Translations under genes and position numbers: made by a program | Notes under the pieces: generated by a model | What the model was told of the DNA's origin: nothing | The model's database searches: none | The model's input: only the letters and a program-made list of their open reading frames with translations | Shown: piece after piece, positions 32,955 to 42,800 of the stretch | How positions within the stretch are numbered: position 1 is the stretch's first letter | Layout: each line of letters opens with the position of its first letter | NCBI RefSeq assembly: GCF_041080675.1 | Contig: NZ_CP163520.1 | Coordinates: forward strand, 7,283,501 to 7,347,500 | DNA from: Streptomyces sp. cg36 | GTDB taxonomy: Bacteria; Actinomycetota; Actinomycetes; Streptomycetales; Streptomycetaceae | Reading direction: 5' to 3' | DNA length: 64,000 nt

Positions 32955-34891
32955 TGGGCGAGTACGCCTGGTACCCCGGCCGGGAGCTGACCGAGCACAG
33001 CAACGTCGCCCGGTTCTGCCGGGCCCACGGCCTCGACGGCTACCGGGAGTTGCAGCGCCGGTCGGTGACCGACCCCGAGTGGTACTGGACGCACGCCGTC
33101 GAGGACATCGGCATCGTCTGGCACGAGCCACCGCTGTGCGCCCGCGACGCGCGCGCCGGGATCGCCGCCACGCGCTGGTTCCCCGGCGGGCGCACCAACC
33201 TCGTCGACTCCTGCCTGGAGCGCCAGGTGCGCCGCGGGCGCGGCGATACCCCGGCACTGGTGTGGGAGCGCGAGGACGGGACGCGCGGACGGCTCGGCTA
33301 CCGCGAGGCGGCGCGGCTGAGCGCCCGGGTGGCCGGGGGGCTGCGCGGGCTGGGGGTGGGGGAGGGGGACCGGGTGGCGGGGTACCTGCCGCCCGGTCCC
33401 GAGGCGTTCGCGCTGCTCTTCGCCTGCGCCCGCATCGGGGCGGTGTTCGTCCCGATGTTCTCCGGCTTCGGCGCCGAGGCCCTCGCGGTGCGGCTGGCCG
33501 ACGCCGGGGCGCGGGTGCTGGTGACGGCGGCGCAGACCAGCCGGCGGGGCAAGGGCTACGACATGCTCGCCGTCGCCCGGGCAGCGGCGGAGAAGGCGTC
33601 CGAGGTGGCTCAACTCGTGGTGGTGGACGATGAGTCGGCGGAACCCGATCCCATTGCCCGGCCCGGCCGTTCCTCCTGGCGGGCGCTGGCCGGGGCGCCG
33701 CCCGCCGACACCGTGCCACTGCCCGCGAACGCGCCCTTCCTGCTGCTCTACACCTCCGGCACCACCGGCCGCCCCAAGGGCGCGGTCCACACCCACGGCG
33801 GCTTCCCCGCGCAGGTCGGCTCCGAGGTGCGCTACAACCTCGACGTACGGCCGGAGGACGTGGCGTTCTGGGTCACCGACCCCGGCTGGATCATGTTCGC
33901 GCTGGTCGTGATCGGCTGCACGCTCGCGGGCGCGGGCGTCCTCGCGTACGAGGGAGCCGTCGACCACCCCGACCCCGACCGGCTCTGGCGGCTGCTCGAC
34001 GAGCACCGGGTCACGGTCTTCGGCAGCTCGCCCAGTCTCGCCCGGGCCCTGATGACCACGACCCCGCCGCCCGGCGCCGGTGCCGGGCTGCGCATCCTCG
34101 GCTCCACCGGGGAGCCCTGGACCGAGGACGCCTGGCGCTGGTACTTCGGCGAGGCGGGCGGCGGACGGTGCCCGGTCATCAACATCAGCGGCGGCACCGA
34201 GGTCGGCGGCTCGCTGCTGGCCTCGGCGCCCACCCTGCCGCAGAGCCCGGGCGCTTTCGCGGGCCCCTGCCTCGGCATCGACGCGGCCATCGAGGACGCG
34301 GACGGGGTCGAGGTCGCCGAGGGGGAGATGGGCGAACTCGTCGTCCGCCAGTCCTGGCCCGGCATGACCCGGGGGCTGTGGCGCTCGCCCGAACGGTTCG
34401 CCCACACCTACTTCGGCCGACGGCCCGGCCGCTGGTCCCACGGCGACCTCGCCTCGCGCACCGGCGGGGAGTGGTTCGTCCACGGGCGCCTGGACGACGT
34501 GATGAAGGTGGCGGGCAAACGGCTGGGACCGGCCGAGGTGGAGGACGCCGCCCTGGCGGACCCGGCCGTCGCCGAGGCGGCGGCGGTGGGTGTGCCGCAT
34601 CCCGTGAAGGGCGAGGCGCTGTGGTGCTTCGTGGTGCCCGCGCGGGGCCCGCTCGCCCCGGCGGACGCCGAGCGGGTCCGCGCGCGCGTCGCCGACGCCC
34701 TCGGGCCCGCCTTCCGCCCCAGCCGGGTCCTCGCCCTGCCCGAACTGCCCCGCACGCGCACCGGCAAGGTGATGCGGCGGCTGATCCGCGACTGCGTCAC
34801 CGGCGACCCGCCCGGCGACCTGTCCGCCCTGGCCAACCCGGACTGCCTGGAAGCACTGCGCACCGCCGTCCGCCGGACGGACGGCGGCTGA
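32954..34891 (+). CDS. Acyl-CoA synthetase, acetoacetyl/acetyl-CoA synthetase family
   Basis: 645 aa. An N-terminal ACAS_N-like region (about 15-80: N-V-A-R-F-C-R-A-H, D-P-E-W-Y-W) precedes an AMP-binding domain with the P-loop Y-T-S-G-T-T-G-R-P-K-G, I-S-G-G-T-E-V as the A5 motif and H-G-D-L-A as A7. The C-terminal domain includes G-R-L-D-D-V-M-K-V-A-G-K-R and the catalytic Lys in R-T-R-T-G-K-V-M. It activates a carboxylic acid to its CoA thioester, presumably feeding the thiolase. The chain length of the substrate is not evident. Confidence 0.88.
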   Translation: MGEYAWYPGRELTEHSNVARFCRAHGLDGYRELQRRSVTDPEWYWTHAVEDIGIVWHEPPLCARDARAGIAATRWFPGGRTNLVDSCLERQVRRGRGDTPALVWEREDGTRGRLGYREAARLSARVAGGLRGLGVGEGDRVAGYLPPGPEAFALLFACARIGAVFVPMFSGFGAEALAVRLADAGARVLVTAAQTSRRGKGYDMLAVARAAAEKASEVAQLVVVDDESAEPDPIARPGRSSWRALAGAPPADTVPLPANAPFLLLYTSGTTGRPKGAVHTHGGFPAQVGSEVRYNLDVRPEDVAFWVTDPGWIMFALVVIGCTLAGAGVLAYEGAVDHPDPDRLWRLLDEHRVTVFGSSPSLARALMTTTPPPGAGAGLRILGSTGEPWTEDAWRWYFGEAGGGRCPVINISGGTEVGGSLLASAPTLPQSPGAFAGPCLGIDAAIEDADGVEVAEGEMGELVVRQSWPGMTRGLWRSPERFAHTYFGRRPGRWSHGDLASRTGGEWFVHGRLDDVMKVAGKRLGPAEVEDAALADPAVAEAAAVGVPHPVKGEALWCFVVPARGPLAPADAERVRARVADALGPAFRPSRVLALPELPRTRTGKVMRRLIRDCVTGDPPGDLSALANPDCLEALRTAVRRTDGG

Positions 34892-34940
34892 TCCACCGGA
34901 TCACGGCCGCGTGAACGGCGGCCGGACACAAGGGAGTTCC

Positions 34941-35792
34941 ATGCCGACGATCGACATCCTCCTGCCCGGATTCGCCATCGACACCGACCAGGGCTACCCC
35001 GCGTTCTGCGGGGTGTTCCTCGTCCGGGGCGCCGACGCGACCGGCCGCCGCCGCACCATCGTCGTCGACGCCGCCCACGTCGGCCGCCGCCCCCATCTGT
35101 GGGCGGCGCTGGCGGCCCACGGCCTCTCCGCGGCCGACGTCGACACCCTGGTGCTCACCCACGCCCACTGGGACCACGTGCAGAACATCGACCTGTTCCC
35201 GGGCGCCGAGCTCCTGGTCCACGCCGACGAGCGCCGCTACGCGCACGCCCCGCACGCCAACGACTGGGCGACCCCGGCCTGGACCGGGCTGCTCCTGGAG
35301 CAGCTGCCGGTCCGCGAGGTCGTGGACGGGGAGTCGATCGTGCCGGGCGTCCGGGTGATCGCCCTGCCCGGCCACTCGCCCGGCAGCATCGGGCTGCTGG
35401 TGGAGACCGCCGACGGGGTGGCCGCGATCACCGGGGACGCCCTGCACTTCGCCTATGTGGCCCAGACCCGGCGCAACCCGCTGGTCTTCTGGGACGCCGA
35501 GCTGGCCGCCCGCAGCATCGACCGGGTGGTGGCCGAGTCCGACCTCATCTACCCGGGCCACGACCGGCCCTTCCGCCTCACCTCCGACAACTCCGTCGAC
35601 TATCTGGCGCCGTTCGCGCTCACCGTCACCGGACTGCGGCCGGACACCGAGGGCCTGGCCTTCGCCGACGGCTCCGCGCGGCCGGTGTGGGTGATGCCCG
35701 GGGTGGCCGACCAGCGCACGCTGTACGAGAAGAACGCGGACGAGTCGCGGCGGCGCGTCGCCCGCGTTCCCCGGGTGGTGGGCCCGGTCTGA
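34941..35792 (+). CDS. MBL-fold metallo-hydrolase
   Basis: 283 aa, ATG 34941 with AAGGGAG upstream. The metal signature T-H-A-H-W-D-H lies near residue 76, further ligands are in P-G-H-S-P-G-S and T-G-D-A-L-H-F, and the last His is in Y-P-G-H-D-R-P. This subfamily includes quorum-quenching lactonases and thioester hydrolases. It is the third gene of the TetR-controlled set, 49 bp after the synthetase. An acyl-CoA thioesterase or lactonase role is inference. Confidence 0.82.
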   Translation: MPTIDILLPGFAIDTDQGYPAFCGVFLVRGADATGRRRTIVVDAAHVGRRPHLWAALAAHGLSAADVDTLVLTHAHWDHVQNIDLFPGAELLVHADERRYAHAPHANDWATPAWTGLLLEQLPVREVVDGESIVPGVRVIALPGHSPGSIGLLVETADGVAAITGDALHFAYVAQTRRNPLVFWDAELAARSIDRVVAESDLIYPGHDRPFRLTSDNSVDYLAPFALTVTGLRPDTEGLAFADGSARPVWVMPGVADQRTLYEKNADESRRRVARVPRVVGPV

Positions 35793-35834
35793 GCGGCCGG
35801 GGCGGGCCGGAACGGCCGTGCCCCGGGCGGCGGT

Positions 35835-36629
35835 TCACGGACGGGCGGCCGGGAGCAGCGCGGCCAGCGAAGCGCCCAGCTCCGCGAAGAACGGCTCGGG
35901 GGCCTCGCGCGGAAAGAAGTGCCCGCCCTCCACCGTGACCAGCCGGAACTCGTCGGCGTACAGCCGCCAGGCGGCCACCGCCCCGGGGTCCACCAGCCGG
36001 TCGTCGGCGCCCGCGAAGGCCGTGATGCCGAACGGGGCCCGCCGTTCGGCGTCCCCCGGCTCCGGCAGCCCCGCGTCCCGGTGGCCGGCGCAGATCCGCA
36101 GGTCGTCCCGGAGCACCGGCAGCAGCGCCCGCAGCCAGTCCGCCCGGCCGAGGAAGCGCGGGTGCAGCCCGCCGATGTCCACCAGGAGCCGGGCGAGCTC
36201 CGCGTCCCCGCACAGATCGGCCGGGGGCAGCGGCGGCGTGAGGTGGGGGGCCGCGTACGCGCCGACGTACAGCGCGAGCGGTGCGGGGCCCCCGGCCCGC
36301 AGCAGGGCCGCCACCGTGGCGAAGCCCACCAGGGCGCCCATGCTGTGCCCGTACACCGCGTACGGACGGTCCAGATGGGGGCCGAGTTCGGCCGCGAGCG
36401 TCTCGGCGAGCGCGCCCGCGTCGTGGCAGCGCGGCTCTCGGAAGCGGGACTCGCGGCCGGGCAGCTGCACCGGGACGACCTCGACCCCGGGCGGCACCCG
36501 GGCGGGCCAGGGGGCGAAGAACGACGCCCCGCCGCCCGCGTGGTGGAAGCAGAGCAGCCGCAGTGCGGCGTCCTCGCGCGGCGCCCGCAGCAGACAGCCC
36601 GCGCGGGCGCCGGTGGTGGGCCCGGTCAT
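35835..36629 (-). CDS. Type II thioesterase
   Basis: 264 aa. The alpha/beta fold of editing thioesterases: L-L-C-F-H-H-A-G-G-G-A at about residue 20, Q-L-P-G-R-E, the nucleophile elbow G-H-S-M-G-A near 90, and the catalytic His in V-E-G-G-H-F-F. The start ATG overlaps the ACP stop (ATGA). It is the last gene of the FAAL-PKS-FkbH operon. It would clear wrongly loaded acyl or acetyl groups from the carrier proteins. Confidence 0.9.
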   Translation of the reverse strand: MTGPTTGARAGCLLRAPREDAALRLLCFHHAGGGASFFAPWPARVPPGVEVVPVQLPGRESRFREPRCHDAGALAETLAAELGPHLDRPYAVYGHSMGALVGFATVAALLRAGGPAPLALYVGAYAAPHLTPPLPPADLCGDAELARLLVDIGGLHPRFLGRADWLRALLPVLRDDLRICAGHRDAGLPEPGDAERRAPFGITAFAGADDRLVDPGAVAAWRLYADEFRLVTVEGGHFFPREAPEPFFAELGASLAALLPAARP

Positions 36630-36865
36630 GCGCGCACCACCTCGTACATCTCGCGGAACGTGGCCGCTTCCAGCAGTTCGGCGACCGGGACGCGGCGGCC
36701 CGTGACGCTCTCCACGACGGTGACCAGGCGCAGCAGGTGCACCGAGTCCCACTCCGCGACGTCGTCCAGCGGGCGGTCGAGGTCCTCGGGCGCCAGACGC
36801 ACCCCGAGTTCGTCCTCCAGGAGTGCGCAGAACTCGGCGGTGTCGGCGATGGCGATGGTGCTCAT
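36626..36865 (-). CDS. Acyl carrier protein for glyceryl units (AbyA3-like)
   Basis: 79 aa. The phosphopantetheine Ser is in V-A-E-W-D-S-V-H-L-L-R-L, about residue 41. The sequence is acidic, with helices typical of stand-alone ACPs. It directly follows the FkbH-like gene (1-bp gap), the usual position of the ACP that receives the D-glyceryl unit in tetronate pathways. I infer it is the glyceryl-ACP. Confidence 0.85.
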   Translation of the reverse strand: MSTIAIADTAEFCALLEDELGVRLAPEDLDRPLDDVAEWDSVHLLRLVTVVESVTGRRVPVAELLEAATFREMYEVVRA

Positions 36866-36866
36866 G

Positions 36867-38807
36867 TCAGTTCTCCTCGAACGCGGTGTGCAGCCGCAGA
36901 TGGGCGGGGGCGGGGGCGAGGTCGCGCAGGGAGTGCCGGAAGACCACGGTGGCCGGGTCGTCGGGGGCGGTGCCCGTCGGCAGGAAGCCGTGGTCGAGGT
37001 AGAAGGAGGCGAACGCGGCGTTGCGCGGGGTGGGCCGGTGGTGGGCGAGCACCGCGCGGGCGCCGCGGGCGACGGCGTGCCGCAGCACCGCGGCCAGGCA
37101 GGCGCTCTCGACGCCGCGCGAGAACACCCGGCAGCTCAGCACGTAGTTGTCGATGTGCAGTTCGTCGCCCGAGCGGCGCAGGAAGACCGCGCCGACCAGC
37201 CCGTGGTCGCCGAACCGGTCCGCCGCCCCGACGACCAGCACCTGCCGGTCCGGGCTCCGCGTCCAGGCGTGCACCTGCGGCACCTGCAGGCGCTGCGGAG
37301 CGAGGTGGAACTGGTTGGTGCGCAGGGTCAGTTGGGAGACCCGGGAGAGCTCGGCCGGGCCGGGCGGGCGCACCGTGACCTCGATGCCGAGCCCGTTCAG
37401 ATAGTCCTGGTAGGAGCCCGCGTCCTCGCGGAACTCCCGCCGCCTGGCCTCCGTGCGGTAGCGGCCGGCCCGTTCGCGGTCCTCGTCGGTGAGCGCGGGC
37501 AGGTCGAACCAGCCGTCGGCGAGCAGCGCCGGGACGTGCAGGGCGGGCTCCTCGTCGACCCGGACCACGGCGACCCCGGGCAGCCGCTCGCGCACCAGAC
37601 CGCACTCGAAGGTGCTGTCGTCGACGAAGACGAAGCTGTCCGGGCCGATGCCGACGCGCTCGGCGATGTCGAGCAGATTGCCGTGTTTGGCCTCCCAGTT
37701 GGCGTTGATCCGGACGAACGCGTCCTCGCGCAGCACCATCGAGGGGTGCTCGCGCAGCACCTCGCGCACCCGGTCGGCGTCGTTCTTGCTGCTGACGGCG
37801 AGCAGCACGCCCTGCGAGCCGAGCTGGGCCAGGACCCGCTGGAACTCCACGAACGCCTCGCCCCGCAGCCCGCCGCCGAGTTCGATGCCGTCCACCCCGT
37901 CCTCGCCGAGGACACCGCCCCACAGCGTGCCGTCCAGGTCCAGGACCAGGCACTTGCGGGTCCGGCCGAGCAGCCCGAGCACGAGGTGGCCGATGTCGCG
38001 GGCGTACCCGGCGAGCAGTGGTTCGGCGAGCCGGGCCTTGGCGTACAGCCCGGTGCGCGGCTCGTACGCGGGCACGCCCTGCCCCACCAGCGGGTCGAGG
38101 TCGACGACGAAGACGCCCGGATGCTCCTCGGCCAGGGCGAGCAGCCCGCTGTTGAACTCCCGCCACACCGCGCCGAGCCGGGCCCGCGAGCGCAGGTCGA
38201 CCAGCTGGCGGGCGTGCCGGTGCAGCAGCGGGACCGTGTTGAGCGCCAACGGGCCGCGTCCGGCGTCCTGATGGGCGCGGACCGCTCCGGCGAGCAGGGC
38301 GAGCCGGTCGCGGGCGGCGCCTTCGACGTCCTCGACCCGCCAGGGCAGCGGCACCTCCTCGAACACGGTCTGCGCGTCCAGCAGGCACAGGGTGAGCCGG
38401 GGCCGGTGGTCCGGGTCCGGGGCGACGGCGGGTTCGAGCAGGTCCGAGAGGTAGGAGCCGTACGGCGAGACCCGCGGGTCGAGCAGCAGGCCGTGGCGGG
38501 CCAGTTCGGCGGTGAGCGGGGCGACCAGCGGGGCGACCGTGGACTGGCCGGTCACCGCGACGGTCACCACCGGGACGTCGGGGTGGCGCAGGACGGCCTC
38601 GGCGCGGTCCACCCGGGCGAGCAGCTGGCCCGCGGCGGTGCGCCGGTCCTGCGGCAGCCGCGCCAACAGGGCCTGCACGCAAGGGTATTCGGCCTCGAGG
38701 CGCCCGGCCGCGTACAGCTCGCGCAGGGTGCGCAGGGCGCCCGGGTCCTGCCAGCCGCCGCCGGTCGGCGCGGCCGGGTCGGCGGGGGCGGGGCCGGTCG
38801 TGGTCAT
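36867..38807 (-). CDS. FkbH-like glyceryl transferase/phosphatase (HAD-IIIC) with GNAT-like domain
   Basis: 646 aa. The HAD motif K-C-L-V-L-D-L-D-G-T-L-W-G-G-V-L-G lies near residue 285, motif II is A-V-S-S-K-N-D, and V-D-D-S-T-F-E follows. The conserved Cys before D-L-D is a candidate glyceryl acceptor. The C-terminal 160 residues form a GNAT-like domain (L-T-L-R-T-N-Q-F-H-L, F-Y-L-D-H-G-F). FkbH homologues dephosphorylate 1,3-bisphosphoglycerate and load glycerate on an ACP. No FkbG/FkbK-type dehydrogenases are present, so glyceryl-ACP, not methoxymalonyl-ACP, is the expected product. It overlaps the KAS III-like gene by 4 bp. Confidence 0.88.
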   Translation of the reverse strand: MTTTGPAPADPAAPTGGGWQDPGALRTLRELYAAGRLEAEYPCVQALLARLPQDRRTAAGQLLARVDRAEAVLRHPDVPVVTVAVTGQSTVAPLVAPLTAELARHGLLLDPRVSPYGSYLSDLLEPAVAPDPDHRPRLTLCLLDAQTVFEEVPLPWRVEDVEGAARDRLALLAGAVRAHQDAGRGPLALNTVPLLHRHARQLVDLRSRARLGAVWREFNSGLLALAEEHPGVFVVDLDPLVGQGVPAYEPRTGLYAKARLAEPLLAGYARDIGHLVLGLLGRTRKCLVLDLDGTLWGGVLGEDGVDGIELGGGLRGEAFVEFQRVLAQLGSQGVLLAVSSKNDADRVREVLREHPSMVLREDAFVRINANWEAKHGNLLDIAERVGIGPDSFVFVDDSTFECGLVRERLPGVAVVRVDEEPALHVPALLADGWFDLPALTDEDRERAGRYRTEARRREFREDAGSYQDYLNGLGIEVTVRPPGPAELSRVSQLTLRTNQFHLAPQRLQVPQVHAWTRSPDRQVLVVGAADRFGDHGLVGAVFLRRSGDELHIDNYVLSCRVFSRGVESACLAAVLRHAVARGARAVLAHHRPTPRNAAFASFYLDHGFLPTGTAPDDPATVVFRHSLRDLAPAPAHLRLHTAFEEN

Positions 38808-39835
38808 GCGCGCTCCCAGGCGATGCCGGACTTGATCCACTTGCTGGACTCCACGGCGACCGTGACGGCACGGCCGGGGCCCCGCCAGCGGTCCAGGAGC
38901 GCGGCGAGCTGGAGGAAGGGCAGGGCGTTGCCGTTGTTGCCCACCGTGCGCACCACGTTGACGCGCTCGGCGCCGGGGGCGGGCATCGCGTCGCCGATGC
39001 GGTCGCTCATCCGGCCCGACAGCTGCGGCGGCAGCAGATAGTCCACCGTGTCGGCCGGCCAGCCGACGTCGCCGGTCAGCTCCCAGAACATCTGGGTGGC
39101 GAGCACCGGCACGGCGGCCTCGATCGCCTTGTAGTCCTCGGAGACCGCGGTGCGCGTGCTGTGCCGGTCGCCCAGGCCGAACCAGTCGACGACCTGGCCG
39201 GGCGGCTTGCCCAGACCCACCAGACGGTTGAGGACCTGGCGGAGCTCCACCCGGTGCCCGAACGCCTCGGCGCTCAGGACGGCGGCCCCGGCCCCGTCGC
39301 CGAACAGGACGTAGTTGACCAGCTCGGCCGGGGTGCGCGAACCGGGGTCGAAGTCGGTCTCCAGGTGTTTGGCGCACACGTCGCCGCCGATGACCAGCAC
39401 CGTGGAGCAGCGCCCGGCCAGCAGCAGGGCGCGCGCCACGTCCAGGGCCTGTACGGCGCCCGCACAGCCGGACTGGAGCTGGTAGGTGGGGACGTTGTCG
39501 ATGCCGAGGCGGTCCGCGACCAGGTTGACGGTGGCGGGCATCAGCTGGTCCGGGGTGGCGGTGCCCATGACCACGCAGTCGATGTCGACGGCCTCCAGGC
39601 CCGCCCCGGCCAGGGCCCGGTCGGCCGCGGTGGCCGCGATGTCGGCGAGGCTCTGGCGGACCTGGCCGGTGGCGAGGTCCACGGCGAAGTGGCGGCTGGT
39701 GTTGCCGATGAACATCTCGGCCCACTGCTCGTCGACGCCGACGAGCTTGGCCAGGGCGGCGTTGTCCACCGGGTCGCCCGGCAGGCAGGTGCCGACCGAG
39801 ACCAGATGGGCGACGGGGGCGGGGGACGGGCTCAT
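38804..39835 (-). CDS. KAS III-like enzyme (AbyA1/RK-682 FabH-like type)
   Basis: 343 aa. The nucleophile Cys is in Q-S-G-C-A-G-A-V-Q-A, near residue 121. The second KAS III element reads L-P-P-Q-L-S-G-R-M near 270, where His is normally found, and the Asn element is V-G-N-N-G-N-A-L-P near 297. In tetronate pathways the FabH-like enzyme joins glyceryl-ACP to a beta-ketoacyl thioester and closes the ring. The order KAS III, FkbH, ACP is the AbyA1-A2-A3 order. ATGA overlaps occur on both sides. The His-to-Gln change suggests acyl transfer rather than decarboxylative condensation. Confidence 0.85.
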   Translation of the reverse strand: MSPSPAPVAHLVSVGTCLPGDPVDNAALAKLVGVDEQWAEMFIGNTSRHFAVDLATGQVRQSLADIAATAADRALAGAGLEAVDIDCVVMGTATPDQLMPATVNLVADRLGIDNVPTYQLQSGCAGAVQALDVARALLLAGRCSTVLVIGGDVCAKHLETDFDPGSRTPAELVNYVLFGDGAGAAVLSAEAFGHRVELRQVLNRLVGLGKPPGQVVDWFGLGDRHSTRTAVSEDYKAIEAAVPVLATQMFWELTGDVGWPADTVDYLLPPQLSGRMSDRIGDAMPAPGAERVNVVRTVGNNGNALPFLQLAALLDRWRGPGRAVTVAVESSKWIKSGIAWERA

Positions 39836-42800
39836 GCGCGCGGTCCTTCCGGGACGGCCGGGTCGTCGGGTACGGAGGCGAGGGCGGGTGCGTCCGGTAC
39901 GGGGTCGGGTACGGGATCGGGTGCGTCGGGTCCGGGACGGGGTGCGGGATCGGGTGCGTCGAGCAGGCGCTCGCCCAGATAGCGGGCGAGGTCGCCCACC
40001 GTCTCCAGGCTGGCCAGCAGCTCCTCGACCGGCAGGGTGCCCAGGCGCGGGAGCTCGTTCTCCAGCCGGGTCTTGAGCTCCATGACCTGGATCGAGTCGA
40101 AGCCGAGGTCCTCGGCGAGCCGGGAGCGGTCCCGGACCGCCGCGGGGTCGTGCCCGCCGACCCGGCACACCAGACGGCGCGCCACCGCGAAGACCGCGGG
40201 CAGGCGGGTGCTGTCCGGGGACGGCGGGCACGGTTCCGCGGCCTCCCCCGTGGGCGGCGCCGCGTCCGTACCGGGCAGGAGGGGCGCGGGCGGGCGGGGC
40301 GAGCCCGCGGAACGCCAGGCGCGGAAGGTGTCGTCGAAGACGTACGGCGGAAGCCGGCGCGGCACCCGGTCCGCGTCGTCCGGGTACAGGGCGTCCCACC
40401 GGGGGTCGACCCCCGAGCTCCACAGCTCGCCGAGCAGGTGGTGCAGCGGATGGCGGGGCGCGCGGTCGCCGGGGTGGGCGGCGAGGCAGCGCACCGGCTC
40501 CCCGCCGGCGGGCCGCAGCCGGGCCAGCAGCGGGGTGAGGACGGCGCCCGGGCCGATCTCCACGACATGGGTGACCCCGGCCGCGAAGAGTCCGGCGGCG
40601 GCGTCGGCGAACCGCACCGGCGCGGTGATCTGCCCGGCCCAGTACTCCGCGTCCATCCGCTCGCCGTCCGCCAGGGCGCGGCCGTACACGGTCGAGAAGA
40701 CCGGCACCGAGGGCGCGTGCACCGCCGTCCCGGCACCCTCGGCGCGGAACGCCTCGGCGGCGGGGCGCATCAGCGGGGAGTGGAAGGCGTGCGAGACGGT
40801 GAGCGGCCGGGCCCTGACGCCGTGGTCGGCCAACAGGGCGCCGAGGGACGTCAGTTCGTCGATGTCACCGGCGAGCACGGTGGCGCGCGGGCCGTTGACG
40901 GCCGCCACGCACACGCCCGTACGGCCGGTGAGCAGCGCCTGCGCCTCGGTTTCGGGCAGGGGCAGCGAGAGCATGCCGCCGCCGTCCGGCAGCGCCTCCA
41001 TCAGGGCGCCCCGGCGGGCCACCAGACGGGCCGCGTCGGCGGGGTCGAGCACCCCGGCCACGCAGGCGGCGGCGAACTCGCCGATGCTGTGCCCGAGCAC
41101 CGCCGACGGCTGGATCCCGGCGTCGAGCAGGGCGCCCGCCATCGCGTACTCCACGGCGAACAGGGCGGGTTGGGCCAGGCCCGTGCGGTGCACTGCGGGG
41201 TCGCCGTCGAGGATCGCGTCGCGCACGGAGAGCCCTAGGTGCGGGGCGAGCTCGCGGTCGATCTCGTCCAGGAGCCGGGCGTAGCCGGGGGAGGTGGTGT
41301 ACCAGGAGGCGGCCATGCGCGGGTGCTGGGCGCCCTGGCCGGTGAAGGCGAACGCCACCGAGGGCGCGGTGCGGCGCACCCCGCCGTCCTCGTCGGGGAT
41401 CCGCTCGGCGCTCTCGCGCAGCCGCGCCACCAGGCCCGGCAGATCGGGGGCCGCGACCGCCACGCGGTGCGGCAGGCGGGACTTGACGCGGTTGCTGGTC
41501 CAGCACAGCTGCGCCAGCCGGTCCTCGGGCTGGCTCGCCAGGGCGTCCGCCTGCGCGAGCAGATTGGGGCGCAGCTGGTGGGCGGAGCGGGCCGAGACGG
41601 TGAACACCCCGGGGGCGCGTCCGGCCGGGCGGTGCACGGCCCGGGGCGGCGAGGAGAGCACCGCGTGGGCGTTGGTGCCGCCGATCCCGAAACTGCTGAC
41701 GGCCGCGTGCACGGTGCCCCGGGGCAGCCGCAGCGGCGACCTGAGCAGGGCCAGGCGCCGCTCGGCCAGCCGCAGCCCCGGGTTCTCGTCCTCGGCGAAC
41801 CGGCTGGGCGGCACGGTGCGGTGGTGCAGCGCGAGGACCGTCTTGACCAGCCCGGCGACCCCGGCGGCGCCCTCCGCGTGCCCGAAGTTGCTCTTGACCG
41901 AGCCGAGCGCGACGGACCCGGCGGCGCGGTCGGCGGTGAGCCCGCCGAGCGCCTGGGCCTCCATCATGTCGCCGAGGAGGGTGCCGGTGCCGTGCGCCTC
42001 GATGAACCCGATGTCGTCGGCGCCCACCTCGGCGGCCCGCCAGACCCGCTCGATGAGCTGCTGCTGGGCCCAGCGGTTGGGCGCGGTGATGCCGTTGCTG
42101 CGGCCGTCCTGGTTGACCCCGGTGCCGCGCAGCACCGCGTAGACGGGCTGGCGGTCGGCGAGCGCGTCGGCGAGCCTGCGCAGCACCAGGACGGCGACGC
42201 CCTCGGCGCGGCCGATGCCGTCGGCCGAGGCGCTGAAGGGTTTGCAGCGGCCGTCGGGCGCGGAGAGGCCCGCCTGGGTGTAGAAGATGTTGAGGACCGG
42301 CGTCATGATCAGGTTGGTGCCCCCGGCCAGCGCGTAGCCGCAGTCTCCCGCGCGCAGCGCGCCGGCCGCCAGGTGCACGGCGACCAGCGACGAGGAGCAG
42401 GCGGTGTCCACCGCGAGGCTCGGGCCCTTGAGGTCGAGGTGGTACGAGACCCGGTTGGCGCCCATGAAGTAGCCGTTGCCGGAACCGTGGCGGGCGGTGA
42501 TCCCGTCGTAGTCGGAGAGCTGGAGGTGGGCCCACTCGTTGGCCATCACCCCGACGAACACACCGGTGTCGGTGCCCGCCAGGTCCTCGGGGGCCACCGC
42601 CGCGTCCTCCACGGCCCGCCAGGCGCACTGGAGCAGCAGCCGCTGCTGGGGGTCCATGGCGGCGGCCTCGCGCGGCGCGATGCCGAAGAACGCGGGGTCG
42701 AAGGCGTCCGGGTCGTCGATGAAGCCGCCGCGCACGGTGTTGGAGCGGCCCGGCGGGCGCGGCTCGCCGGGGGCGGCCGGTTCGTCCGTACGGTAGCGCT

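Noticed and set aside
35919..39041. 1040-codon plus-strand open frame across the thioesterase, ACP and FkbH genes
   Set aside because: It is a G+C-bias artefact opposite three genes with intact catalytic motifs.
36626..39835. Methoxymalonyl-ACP pathway
   Set aside because: FkbH is shared with that pathway, but the needed dehydrogenases and O-methyltransferase are absent and a KAS III-like gene is present.
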